Position numbers and translations under genes: made by a program
The notes under the pieces: model-generated
Databases searched by the model: none
The model's input: only the letters and a program-made list of their open reading frames with translations
Told to the model about the DNA's origin: nothing
In this document: positions 1 to 8,340 of the stretch, piece by piece
How the letters are laid out: every line of letters begins with the position of its first letter
Numbering within the stretch: the first letter of the stretch is position 1
DNA from: an uncultured Oscillospiraceae bacterium
GTDB taxonomy: Bacteria; Bacillota; Clostridia; Oscillospirales; Ruminococcaceae
DNA: 64,000 bases
Direction: 5' to 3'
Assembly (NCBI GenBank): GCA_934481355.1
Contig: CAKSPH010000011.1
Span: forward strand, 1-64,000

Positions 1-93
1 CTTGATTACTCTGTTCAATATTTCTAATGGATCTCCTAACTGACTTAGCAGCTCTAATCTGTTTTCTTCATCAAATATTGTTTTCTGTTTCAT
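1..93 (-). CDS. IS5-like transposase, N-terminal fragment (cut by window edge)
   Basis: Thirty-one codons are visible from ATG at 93, reading MKQKTIFDEENRLELLSQLG and then DPLEILNRVIK. A short polar start followed by an L-x-x-L-G-D-P-L-E motif is typical of the N-terminus of IS5-group DDE transposases. A TATAAT box lies at 105-100, only a few bases before the ATG, and there is no clear ribosome binding site, so the message may be nearly leaderless. The catalytic domain lies outside the window, so intactness cannot be judged. Confidence 0.65.
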   Translation of the reverse strand, partial: MKQKTIFDEENRLELLSQLGDPLEILNRVIK

Positions 94-147
94 TTCATTA
101 TTATATCACTTTTTTCTTCTTTTTCATAGGGGTTTTTAGAGGTTACC
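1..147 (-). mobile_element. IS5-like insertion sequence, right end only
   Basis: The window begins inside an insertion sequence. A transposase start lies at 93 on the minus strand, and a terminal repeat reading GGTTTTTAGAGGTTACC ends at 147, followed by ATAT (148-151), a candidate 4-bp target duplication. The same terminal sequence bounds a short element at 60403-60563, which supports reading it as a mobile-element end. The rest of the element is outside the window, so its length and other end are unknown. Confidence 0.7.
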
Positions 148-309
148 ATATGTAAACTTTTTCTGAGGAACAGACAGATTAAGGCAATGCACGATGGCAG
201 AGTATGGCTGATTCCGAAGAAATCCGTAATTAAATACATAATAAGCAGATGTGGCTGAACAGATATGAGGCAAAGGCGTAATGCTATTGCCATTGTTTTC
301 TGATTTTTA

Positions 310-338
310 TTGACAAACAGCTGTCTACATGGTATAAT
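310..338 (+). promoter_or_regulatory. Consensus sigma-A promoter of the fic gene
   Basis: TTGACA at 310-315 and TATAAT at 333-338 are separated by exactly 17 bp, a perfect match to the vegetative promoter consensus. The predicted start near 345 gives a leader of about 48 nt before the ATG at 393. Confidence 0.8.
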
Positions 339-392
339 ATTCGTAAAAGCAATCAATTCTACGAATACAATCATTAAAAAGAGGACTGTGTT

Positions 393-1601
393 ATGAAATA
401 CGAACATCTTAAAAGCGTAAGCTATCAGAGCGCAGAGGAATACGAAAAGCTGTATAATTCGAGATTCAGCAGTGAGCAAGCAGTACACATCGACCTGCTA
501 ATACACGACTCTCCGGCTTTTTTCATGAGAACTCCGGATCTGTATGAGCAGATAATCCGCATAAACAAGCTCGACAGAAAGGCTCGCAAGCTCTGCGAGA
601 AGCTTCCACCAAGAGCCATGTCGTGGTTCAGAAAGAAGTGCCTTATCGACGAAATCGTCAGCACCAATGGTATTGAGGGAGTTATAAGCACCCGCAAGGA
701 GATCAGCGATATCCTGTCCGAGCGGCACATCAGGTCCGGAAACAGATTCTACGATATATCCGGCAGATACGATATGCTGGCCGACAATTACTATCGACTG
801 AAAACATGTAAGGATATACGCAATATCTATAATGAGCTTCTGTATGCCGAGATAGAACAGGAGGATCCTGACAACCTTCCTGACGGCGTTCTGTTCAGGA
901 AGCATCAGGTGAACATCCACAGTGAAACTGACAAGATACTTCATCGCGGACTCATGCCAGAAGAAAAGATAATCGACTATATGCAGAAGTCCCTAGATTT
1001 TCTCAACAATGACAGCATAAGCATATATTTCAGAATAGCAGTTTTTCATTACCTGTTCGGATATATCCACCCGTTCTATGACGGTAATGGAAGAACCAGC
1101 AGATTTATCAGCAGCTACCTGCTGGCAACGGAAACCGAAACTCCTGTAATCGGATATCGTCTTGCTGCGACGATCAATGAAAATATCAGCAAGTACTACA
1201 AGGCGTTCAAAGTCTGCAATGAAGAGCGTAACAGAGGCGACCTGACTCCGTTCGTGATAGCGTTTCTTGATATCATCGAAAATGCTTACACAGAGCTTAT
1301 TGATGAGCTTGAAAGCAAGGCTGAGATACTTGAATACTTTACCCGGCATGTTTATAGTCTGCCGTCCGCAGATGACAAAAAAATCACGAATGTGTATGTG
1401 GCACTGATTCAGGCTGCATTGCTTTCAGATAACGGCATTGAGATAACCGAGCTTGCACAGATGACAGGTGTGAGCCGCTCGACCGCAGAAAAGCGTCTGA
1501 AACTCATTGATGAAGCATTCCTGATAACCAACATTATCAGCAAGACAAAGTACTATTCAGCGGATATCAACGCTATCGACAGCCTGTTTTCCAAACCATA
1601 A
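393..1601 (+). CDS. Fic family protein (predicted AMP-transferase) with C-terminal HTH
   Basis: Fic-domain proteins usually transfer AMP from ATP to a hydroxyl of a target protein. The 402-aa product has the core motif HPFYDGNGRTSR at residues 226-237, with the catalytic His and the Mg/phosphate-binding DGNGR. STNGIEG at 90-96 matches the (S/T)xxxE(G/N) autoinhibitory motif of class II Fic proteins, so the enzyme should be self-inhibited by an N-terminal helix. A winged-helix-like segment at about 350-370 (ELAQMTGVSRSTAEKRL) suggests DNA binding or autoregulation. The start is supported by AAAGAGGA upstream. It stands alone: no separate antitoxin is seen beside it. It lies between an IS and an integrated element, so it may be accessory. 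The target is unknown. Confidence 0.9.
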   Translation: MKYEHLKSVSYQSAEEYEKLYNSRFSSEQAVHIDLLIHDSPAFFMRTPDLYEQIIRINKLDRKARKLCEKLPPRAMSWFRKKCLIDEIVSTNGIEGVISTRKEISDILSERHIRSGNRFYDISGRYDMLADNYYRLKTCKDIRNIYNELLYAEIEQEDPDNLPDGVLFRKHQVNIHSETDKILHRGLMPEEKIIDYMQKSLDFLNNDSISIYFRIAVFHYLFGYIHPFYDGNGRTSRFISSYLLATETETPVIGYRLAATINENISKYYKAFKVCNEERNRGDLTPFVIAFLDIIENAYTELIDELESKAEILEYFTRHVYSLPSADDKKITNVYVALIQAALLSDNGIEITELAQMTGVSRSTAEKRLKLIDEAFLITNIISKTKYYSADINAIDSLFSKP

Positions 1602-1670
1602 TGCATTTCGCGAATAAATATCGCCTAATAATTATATAACATAATATTAAACAAATAATATACTAACATT

Positions 1671-1699
1671 TTATTAAAAGGGCGGAGCCCTTTTAATAA
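1671..1699 (+). terminator. Perfect 13-bp palindromic terminator after fic
   Basis: Two perfect 13-nt arms separated by GGA form a GC core flanked by A-rich and T-rich stretches, so the hairpin can terminate on either strand. It ends the fic unit. Confidence 0.7.
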
Positions 1700-1703
1700 T
1701 TTT

Positions 1704-1763
1704 CCAAGGGGGAGGGCGCGGAACTCGTGATGCTTCGCATCATTCGTTCGCCCTCCCCCTTGG
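1704..1763. repeat. Compound intergenic hairpin
   Basis: CCAAGGGGGAGGGCG (1704-1718) is perfectly complementary to 1749-1763, and an inner palindrome GATGC-TTC-GCATC sits at 1729-1741. It has no T-run and follows a separate terminator, so it looks like a dispersed intergenic repeat or a stable RNA element rather than a terminator. No second copy was seen in this window. Confidence 0.5.
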
Positions 1764-1840
1764 AGAACCCCCTCCTCGTGAAAAGTATGAGGAAATTACT
1801 GAAACCAATATAATTCTATGGATGATAGATAATTGAGGCA

Positions 1841-2029
1841 ATGGCGTATGCTCTTGAAATAACCGTTGTCATTCTTGCAGACGATGCCTTTGATGACGAT
1901 GAACAGCTGTTCATGAATGATTTCATTCAGAAAATCAATGTAGGCAGAGAATGCCTGGACAACATGGTAAACTCGATGGAAAAGCTAAAAAGGCTATATG
2001 CCCACATTTACGATCTTACTGCAAACTGA
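1841..2029 (+). CDS. Small acidic protein of unknown function (62 aa)
   Basis: Not recognised. The protein is acidic, with a run DDAFDDDEQLF near residues 14-24 and a probably helical C-terminal half ending HIYDLTAN. TTGAGG just before the ATG is a weak, close ribosome binding site. A good intrinsic terminator begins 25 bp after the stop, which supports a real transcription unit. It could be a remnant of a larger gene. Confidence 0.4.
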   Translation: MAYALEITVVILADDAFDDDEQLFMNDFIQKINVGRECLDNMVNSMEKLKRLYAHIYDLTAN

Positions 2030-2053
2030 TTTTGATAAACAGCAACTACTTTT

Positions 2054-2084
2054 GCCCTTTGCCTGCTAGAGGCAAAGGGCTTTT
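2054..2084 (+). terminator. Intrinsic terminator
   Basis: GCCCTTTGCC and GGCAAAGGGC pair around a short loop (2054-2080) and are followed by TTTT. It lies between the small gene ending at 2029 and the convergent gene ending at 2111. Confidence 0.75.
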
Positions 2085-2110
2085 GCATTAACAAAACTCT
2101 TTACTGGGCT

Positions 2111-4168
2111 TCATTGTTTTAAAAACAAATATGGAATTTTAGAACGCCAACAATTAATAAACTCAAGAAGTTCCTTTGTTATATTATATAATCTAACCAA
2201 ACCCTCTTTAGGCTTATCCTTCTGGATAGGTATAAAGTTGTTTAAAATACAATTATAATAGCATAGCTCAAAATAAAAAATGTATAGCTTTTTATCAAAT
2301 TCACCAGATAACCCACTATTAACGAATTCAAAAAGTGTAGAAAACATAGCAATTTTGAAAGTGCTATATTGATTTGATTTTAATAAATCATACAGAGAGA
2401 TTGATTTTACTCTTTGTCCTGAATGATAATAGGATTTTTGGGGTATTGGTTTAAAAACACCATTTTCCGCCATTAAACATACAAGAATGGCAGAAATCAT
2501 GAAACGAAAAGTGCATTCGTCGTGGCTATACGAGGGAGTTTTAATTTCGTCATGGATTTTCTTGATTATTTTAAAATATTTACCAAACTTTCTTTCTACA
2601 CCTTCTTCTTTTGAAATAAGCCCTGACCAAAAATTACCTATAACTTCGCTTATTTTATTATAACTATCAGAAATCTCAGCATAAGAAACTGGAAAAGCAT
2701 ATACCTTTCTATCAGCCAAAATACCACGGGTACTGTTTGGAACAATTATTTCACTATTATTTATGACATATTGAAATATACTAATCATCATATTGAGGCT
2801 AGCCTCTATTGCCTGAATGTAAATTAATGACAAGAAATTCTGCATTACATCTTCAGAAAAAATGTCATTATCCATTTTTTCTTTATTATCATAAAAGTAT
2901 GAGGAAAAGACAATATCAAGCGCTTCTCTAAAATAAGAGGCCATTTTATCTAATGTTTTTTTCCTTTGGTTTATTGAAATCACATATAGCATGTTAAATA
3001 TTTTTTCAATCACTTTAAGCGCCTCGCGGAGGTGCGACATTGAATCAATGTAGCATCTTGTAGTATGGACTAAATCACAAAATTCAATGTCTTTCTTGAC
3101 CTCACTTTGTATCATTATACAGTGTTTACCATTTGTAGTTTTATAAGGTAGATCATCAAAAACAAAATTTTCAATATCAATCGAATTAAGCATCTTGAAA
3201 AAATCAAAGCCATACTTATCATTAGACCTAACGCTTCTCACAACGTCCCTTCTATTTTTTATTTTTTTAAATAGCATATATAACTTTAGTAATCCGTAAT
3301 TCTTAGATTTGTTATCGCAATTCTTGATAACATTTAAATCACGCAGCTTATTTACGAAATTATCGTATGATGTATTTAACTTAGTTACTCCATCTGCATT
3401 AGATGAACTGTCAATTATATTATTTAGCTCCTTAAAACTGCATTTTATTGGCTTAGAAGAATGGTACCCACAATCGTATTTATTTCTATCAGTATATTGC
3501 CGCTCCCTTTCTTCTGGTAAATAGATATATCTATATACAAAATAAGAGCAAGTAACCTGATCTTCATAAGGAAGAGAAAATTGATACTGGTCGAGCTTTT
3601 CATTAAAAAGAAGTCTGTCGGGGTATTGAATTGTCAGCTCTTCATTATATGCTTTACGGTAAAAGTGAGCAAAAAGTATTTGACAGAAAAGGTAGCACAA
3701 AATAACCGAATAGTCATTTCTATCCTTTAGTCCTACCATTAACTCATCAAAGATAGTCTGACACTTATGGTTTTTTATTAAACTTTCAGATTCATTTTTA
3801 CAATCATATTTATCCTCTATTTCCAAGAAATACTTAATAAAAAACGAACATACTTTTCCTGAGATTTCATTATCGATCTCATCGCTAAATTTTAACTCAC
3901 GAGTGTAACTAAACAATTTACTCACTCTGTCAATTATAGATTTTTCAGACTGATCATAATCTTTTCCGATGAAGTCTTTTATTTTGTTTCCAAAAATAAA
4001 ATTTCTTTCATTGGCTTGTGGGGATTTAGCAATTTTAGTAATTGTATTATAAATCCTTTGTAATGAAGAAGAAATAACCGTAAACATTTGATCAACACTG
4101 TATATATTGTCCGGAACAGATTTAAAAAGATTTGTAAGTATTTTAATGCATCTAGGTAAAACAGCCAT
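2111..4168 (-). CDS. Unknown large AT-rich protein (about 685 aa), cargo of the integrated element
   Basis: Not recognised; no catalytic motif or signal peptide could be assigned with confidence. The coding sequence is far richer in A and T than its neighbours and the protein is rich in Lys, Asn, Tyr, Phe and Ile, signs of recent transfer. An in-frame TTG at 4234 would add 22 residues. ATG at 4168 is preferred because AAAGGGCGG precedes it and a promoter (TTGAAA 4234-4229, TATAAT 4210-4205) would start transcription near 4198, downstream of the longer start. Several hydrophobic stretches (such as SVILCYLFCQILFAHFY) look like buried helices. Its place between a Fic gene and a primase/integrase module in a tRNA-linked element makes an anti-phage or other accessory role possible, but that is only inference. 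Confidence 0.7.
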   Translation of the reverse strand: MAVLPRCIKILTNLFKSVPDNIYSVDQMFTVISSSLQRIYNTITKIAKSPQANERNFIFGNKIKDFIGKDYDQSEKSIIDRVSKLFSYTRELKFSDEIDNEISGKVCSFFIKYFLEIEDKYDCKNESESLIKNHKCQTIFDELMVGLKDRNDYSVILCYLFCQILFAHFYRKAYNEELTIQYPDRLLFNEKLDQYQFSLPYEDQVTCSYFVYRYIYLPEERERQYTDRNKYDCGYHSSKPIKCSFKELNNIIDSSSNADGVTKLNTSYDNFVNKLRDLNVIKNCDNKSKNYGLLKLYMLFKKIKNRRDVVRSVRSNDKYGFDFFKMLNSIDIENFVFDDLPYKTTNGKHCIMIQSEVKKDIEFCDLVHTTRCYIDSMSHLREALKVIEKIFNMLYVISINQRKKTLDKMASYFREALDIVFSSYFYDNKEKMDNDIFSEDVMQNFLSLIYIQAIEASLNMMISIFQYVINNSEIIVPNSTRGILADRKVYAFPVSYAEISDSYNKISEVIGNFWSGLISKEEGVERKFGKYFKIIKKIHDEIKTPSYSHDECTFRFMISAILVCLMAENGVFKPIPQKSYYHSGQRVKSISLYDLLKSNQYSTFKIAMFSTLFEFVNSGLSGEFDKKLYIFYFELCYYNCILNNFIPIQKDKPKEGLVRLYNITKELLEFINCWRSKIPYLFLKQ

Positions 4169-4204
4169 TTTATTATACCGCCCTTTCTTAGCAGCTTTTT
4201 CTTT

Positions 4205-4248
4205 ATTATAAATATAAATGAAAGTCATTTTCAAGTGTAATACTACAC
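4205..4248 (-). promoter_or_regulatory. Promoter and possible operator of the AT-rich gene
   Basis: On the minus strand, TTGAAA (4234-4229) and TATAAT (4210-4205) are 18 bp apart. An inverted repeat GTGTA-ATAC-TACAC (4235-4248) sits directly upstream of the -35 and could bind a regulator. The remaining divergent region up to 4445 holds a TATAAT at 4325-4330 that may serve the primase gene. Confidence 0.45.
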
Positions 4249-4445
4249 AAATAATGCATCGAATATTTGTGCACTTTTATTTTTGAAATGCAGAAATGGG
4301 TATTTTTTTCGTACCAAGCTATTGTATAATATCTTTACCAACCAAACAGCAGGCTGCTAAATACTGATTTATAAAGGGGGTTCAATATAAAATAGCTGAC
4401 TGATGTTTTTTTATGGTGAATATTGTATTTATAGGAGGACAATTT

Positions 4446-6278
4446 ATGAAAGAAACTACAACTGACCCGTTTGTCGTAATAAGAACAACAGGCAACGTAG
4501 AACCGGTTAACAGAGGTGGAAACATTATGTTTGCTACTCCGGTTATTACTGTGAATGATCGAGTATCACCATTCGTTCAAGAATTTACAGATGAACAGGA
4601 TGCAATAAAATGCACTCAGGAAATGATACGCGAGCTTAGAGAGGTGGTTTATGACAATACAGAAACGCTCGAGGTTTATGATGCTCCGGCTTCAACTGAA
4701 TCTCCAAAATACTTCCCCACAGCATGGAGCAACAGTGCTGAAGCAAAGGCTCAACTTGCTTTGAGCACCTCTTCAACAGAAGAATCGCCATTCAATACCT
4801 CGACGGTATCAGCGAGCCCGAACGCAGAGCAGAACACCGCGCTCACTTCTCAAGCGAATGATCCACCTGCTACTGACCCGGAATCTGATACAAATGACGA
4901 GCTGATGAAAAAACTTGCTCAATTCATCTCAGGAAACAGAAGCACGGATAACGGAATTTCATTGACGAAGAAACCTGTAAATGACAAACTTTCAAGCTAT
5001 AACCTTATGGAAAAGGTTATTCAATTAATACCCATGAAAATCGTTGGAGAAGTGCTGTATTATTACAATCGCACCCAGTGTCACTATATGCAGCTTACTG
5101 ATGTGGAAGCAAGACGCCTTATCATGTCGCTTTGCCGCGAGGATGTCAAGCAATGCGGAACTCCTTTTATTGTCAAGTATGTTCATGAATTCATTACAAT
5201 GAACCCTGACATTGTTGGTGATATTCACGATACCATACATCCGGATTATCTTGGTTTCAAAAATGGAATTCTTGATTTGAGGTCTTTTAAGTTCATGGGT
5301 CCAACACCGGACATTTTCATCACAAACATAGTTGATGATTATTACGACCCAGCAACGCCAACGAAATGCCCTAATTTTGATAATTTCCTGTTCAGCTGCT
5401 ATGACGGAAATCAAGCGCTCATCAACAGGGTCTGGGAAGCTATCGGCTATATTCTGACAGACGACATCAACGCCAAGTGTTTCTTCCTGCTTCTGGGACC
5501 CGGTGATTCCGGTAAAAGTCTGCTGATAAAATTGATTTGCAGCTTTTTCCGTGAGGACGCGGTATGCCCGCTGATGATAAATCAATTTGGCGAGAGATTT
5601 GGTCTTTCGCTCGCAAACGGTAAAAAACTAATAACCTGTGCTGATCTGCCGAAAACCCCGCTGACAGATTCAGCGGTTGCAATGATAAAATGCCTGACAG
5701 GCGGGGATTCAATCTCGTATGAGCAGAAATACAAGGACATGGCAAGGTTTATCAATACCGCTAAGCTTATATTTGCAAGCAACTTCCCTATTACTTTGGT
5801 TTCACAGGATCAGGCGTTTATCAACAGAATAGTGGAAATCCCTTTTCTGCACTCGGTTCCGAAGGACAAGCAGGTAAAGGGGCTGTATGAGATACTCAGC
5901 AAAGAAAAGCATGCGATAATACACCGTGCTCTGAATGCGTATCGGCATCTTCGCAGCCGGAACTACGTTTTTTCCGGAGATGAGTATTTGAATCCTATAA
6001 AGGAGCAGCCAGTCGTGCCGACAGTCACCGCAGAATCAGTGATCCAGCAGTTCTTTGAGGAATGCTGCTCTTCTGATGATTCGTCATTTGTTACTACGGA
6101 AGCTCTTCACACCGCCTACACCAATTTTTGTGCAAAGAACAGCTACGCAGTACTTGCCAAGGAGAAATTCTCCAAAATGTTCAAACAGCTTTTCGGCGAA
6201 CGGTTTTCATCGGTTAAACGACAAACAGCAGACGGCTCCAGACCCAGAGGATACGCTGGATTATCTCTCAGAAAATAA
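4446..6278 (+). CDS. Phage/plasmid P4-type primase-helicase (DNA replication protein)
   Basis: This 610-aa protein resembles the primase C-terminal/D5-like superfamily 3 helicases that start replication of phages, plasmids and satellites. The Walker A motif GPGDSGKS begins near residue 352, preceded by the family-typical YILTDDINAKCFFLLLG. Downstream, LITCADLPKTPLTD (Walker B/sensor region) and LIFASNFPITL (motif C, with the sensor Asn) are in order. The first 200 residues are variable and Ser/Thr-rich, and no complete catalytic primase domain is evident, so priming activity is uncertain. ATAGGAGG before ATG at 4446 fixes the start; an upstream in-frame ATG at 4413 lacks a good site. With the excisionase-like gene and integrase it forms the replication/integration module of the element. 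Confidence 0.85.
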   Translation: MKETTTDPFVVIRTTGNVEPVNRGGNIMFATPVITVNDRVSPFVQEFTDEQDAIKCTQEMIRELREVVYDNTETLEVYDAPASTESPKYFPTAWSNSAEAKAQLALSTSSTEESPFNTSTVSASPNAEQNTALTSQANDPPATDPESDTNDELMKKLAQFISGNRSTDNGISLTKKPVNDKLSSYNLMEKVIQLIPMKIVGEVLYYYNRTQCHYMQLTDVEARRLIMSLCREDVKQCGTPFIVKYVHEFITMNPDIVGDIHDTIHPDYLGFKNGILDLRSFKFMGPTPDIFITNIVDDYYDPATPTKCPNFDNFLFSCYDGNQALINRVWEAIGYILTDDINAKCFFLLLGPGDSGKSLLIKLICSFFREDAVCPLMINQFGERFGLSLANGKKLITCADLPKTPLTDSAVAMIKCLTGGDSISYEQKYKDMARFINTAKLIFASNFPITLVSQDQAFINRIVEIPFLHSVPKDKQVKGLYEILSKEKHAIIHRALNAYRHLRSRNYVFSGDEYLNPIKEQPVVPTVTAESVIQQFFEECCSSDDSSFVTTEALHTAYTNFCAKNSYAVLAKEKFSKMFKQLFGERFSSVKRQTADGSRPRGYAGLSLRK

Positions 6279-6289
6279 GGTGACTTCAA

Positions 6290-6384
6290 GTACCAGTACC
6301 CACGACCCAGTATTATTTATTAGTGTTTTTTGATAAATAGACTGATTAAAGAGGTTTGTTGAAGTGGTACGCGGGTACTGGTAC
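6290..6384. repeat. Spaced inverted repeat GTACCAGTACCC (possible replication origin)
   Basis: GTACCAGTACCC at 6290-6301 and its exact reverse complement at 6373-6384 flank about 70 bp of mostly AT-rich DNA just after the helicase gene. The match extends three more bases with one mismatch, and each arm contains GTAC-CA-GTAC. Initiator helicases often act at repeats next to their own gene, so this is a candidate origin or regulatory site. Nothing else was seen in 6279-6519. Confidence 0.45.
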
Positions 6385-6519
6385 ACATTAATTAAGCGTC
6401 AGCTACTACACTTACTCCAGCACTGATATCTTACCCAGCCACAGTTATATATTATAACTATGATAACACAATTGAGCTATCCACAGCAGCTCAGCATCAC
6501 TATAAAGGAGGTTTTACCT

Positions 6520-6846
6520 ATGAACGAAAACACCAATGTCCAGATTATCACACTCTTCCCTCTTGCGGACAGTATGCCGCCACAGCTGATAAACAATGTC
6601 TCTGTGACTGCAAAGATATGCCGCGAGCGGCACATCGGTCTGAACGAAAACACGCTGCGCTTTCTCTGCAAAACAGGTCAGATACCCTGCATAAAGGTCG
6701 GAAACAAGACCCTCATCAACTGGAATGTCCTGATGGATTACCTAACTAAAGGCGGAGTCAAAACTGAACAGGCGGAATCCGAAGCGCCTGTTCCCGCGTC
6801 AGTGGCAGGTGGTATCCGGAAGGTACCCACCAGGTTGAAGCGGTGA
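6520..6846 (+). CDS. Excisionase-like helix-turn-helix protein
   Basis: A 108-aa protein with a MerR/Xis-like winged helix in the middle (ENTLRFLCKTGQIPCIKVGN, then a Trp and LMDYL), the usual shape of excisionase-family DNA-binding proteins that steer recombination directionality. AAAGGAGG eight bases before ATG at 6520 supports this start over an upstream in-frame ATG at 6460. It lies 55 bp before the integrase, the normal xis-int order. The C-terminal tail is basic and flexible. Confidence 0.75.
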   Translation: MNENTNVQIITLFPLADSMPPQLINNVSVTAKICRERHIGLNENTLRFLCKTGQIPCIKVGNKTLINWNVLMDYLTKGGVKTEQAESEAPVPASVAGGIRKVPTRLKR

Positions 6847-6901
6847 TATACTGACCCGTCTGTCCGGACAGGCGGGTCAAACTTTGGAAAGGAGATACAA
6901 T

Positions 6902-8299
6902 ATGGGGAATGTACAAATACGCGGTAACAGCGTCCGCATAAGGGTGTCGGACGGTTTTGACCCCAAGACCAACACACGCCGCTACAAAACGCTTACGATA
7001 CATCTTGACCCTGACCTTACTGAGCGGCAGCGGCAGGAGGAGATGAACCGCCAGAAAGTCCTCTTTGAGGAGAAGTGCCGTCGGGAGAGCTACATAGATG
7101 ATTCAATGACGCTGAACAGCTTCATTGAGCAGTGGCGGCAGGACTACGAACAGTCCCACCTGAAAAACACCACACAGAAGCATTATGACGACCTGCTCGA
7201 ACGAATAAAGCCTGCTCTCGGGCATCTCAAGCTGTCGGAAATCACGCCGCTTCACCTTAATGCATTTTACAAGAATCTCGCTGAAGGAGGAATACGCATT
7301 GACTACAAATACAAGTGCCGCATTGACTTCAGAAAGTTCCTGAAAGACAACGACATTTCGCGCTACAAGCTTATCGACGCTGCCGGAATATCCATGACCA
7401 CTCTGGAAAGCATTGTGGCAGGAAAGAACGTCAGCAAGGAAACGGCGCTCGGAATCAGTAACGCTCTGGAAATCGAGCCGGAAGAGCTGTTTGATGTTAT
7501 AGGCACCGATAAAACTCTTTCGCCGAAAACGCTGCTTCATTACCACAGGTGCCTTTCGGCTATCCTGTCAAAGGCAGTCAAGTGGGGATTGCTGTTTTCA
7601 AATCCATGTGAACGTGTCGATCCTCCTAAGCTCCGCAGGAGAGAAGCCAAGTGCCTTAACGAGGAGCAGACGCTCCAGCTCATAGCTGCACTGGACGAAA
7701 AGGGACAGTATCAGTATTCCGTGATGGTAAAGCTGATGATTTTCAGCGGAGCAAGACGAGCGGAGATATGCGGCCTGGAATGGAACGATGTTGACTGGGA
7801 CAAGGGCTGCATACATATCTGCCGGAACTCCCTGTATCTCCCGAATGTGGGTATGTACGAGGATACCACCAAGACCGAAAGCTCGGAACGCTATGTCAAG
7901 CTGCCGCAGTCGGTAATGACAATGCTGTCAGAGTTCAGAGAATATCAGGACAGAATCAGGGAACAAATGGGCGAAGGCTGGCAGGAGAGCGGCAAAATCT
8001 TCACACAGTATAATGGTCTGCCGATACACCCGTCAAGCGTAACATCATGGCTAAGGAAGTTCACCGAAAGGAACGGGCTTCCTCATGTAACTCCGCATAT
8101 GCTCCGGCATACTTCGGCTACAATGCTGCTTATGCAGGGAGTTCCTCTCAAGGCAGTATCAAAACGCCTCGGGCATACGCTTGCCTCAACCACGAGCGAC
8201 ATCTACGGTCATTCTCTGCGCTCGGTGGAGGATATTGCGGCGGACAAACTGGAGGCCATGCTGTCACCAAGCTCACAGCTCAAAAAGGACGATGAATAA
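6902..8299 (+). CDS. Tyrosine integrase with an inserted XRE-like HTH
   Basis: A site-specific tyrosine recombinase of 465 aa. The N-terminal arm-binding domain (residues 1-60) is followed by a SAM-like core-binding domain and the catalytic domain: the Arg in SGARRAEICGLEW (about 284), a Lys in TTKTESSERYVKL, HMLRH (about 400), the second His in RLGHT, and the nucleophile Tyr in DIYGH (about 434). The core-binding part is interrupted at about 140-200 by a segment resembling a Cro/XRE helix-turn-helix (RYKLIDAAGISMTTLESIVA). ATG at 6902 follows AAAGGAG; an upstream TTG at 6884 overlaps that site. It points toward the 3' end of the tRNA-Arg gene, the probable attachment site. Confidence 0.93.
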   Translation: MGNVQIRGNSVRIRVSDGFDPKTNTRRYKTLTIHLDPDLTERQRQEEMNRQKVLFEEKCRRESYIDDSMTLNSFIEQWRQDYEQSHLKNTTQKHYDDLLERIKPALGHLKLSEITPLHLNAFYKNLAEGGIRIDYKYKCRIDFRKFLKDNDISRYKLIDAAGISMTTLESIVAGKNVSKETALGISNALEIEPEELFDVIGTDKTLSPKTLLHYHRCLSAILSKAVKWGLLFSNPCERVDPPKLRRREAKCLNEEQTLQLIAALDEKGQYQYSVMVKLMIFSGARRAEICGLEWNDVDWDKGCIHICRNSLYLPNVGMYEDTTKTESSERYVKLPQSVMTMLSEFREYQDRIREQMGEGWQESGKIFTQYNGLPIHPSSVTSWLRKFTERNGLPHVTPHMLRHTSATMLLMQGVPLKAVSKRLGHTLASTTSDIYGHSLRSVEDIAADKLEAMLSPSSQLKKDDE

Positions 8300-8304
8300 G
8301 ATAA

Positions 8305-8340
8305 CCGGAGAGGTACGCAACCTCTCCGGAATTTTTATTT
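8305..8340 (+). terminator. Terminator of the integrase gene
   Basis: CCGGAGAGGT and its complement form a perfect stem (8305-8329) followed by a T-rich run, five bases after the integrase stop. Confidence 0.85.

Noticed and set aside
90..488. Minus-strand frame of 132 codons overlapping the fic start
   Set aside because: It crosses the fic promoter, terminal repeat and N-terminal coding region and has no support; the transposase and fic signals are better.
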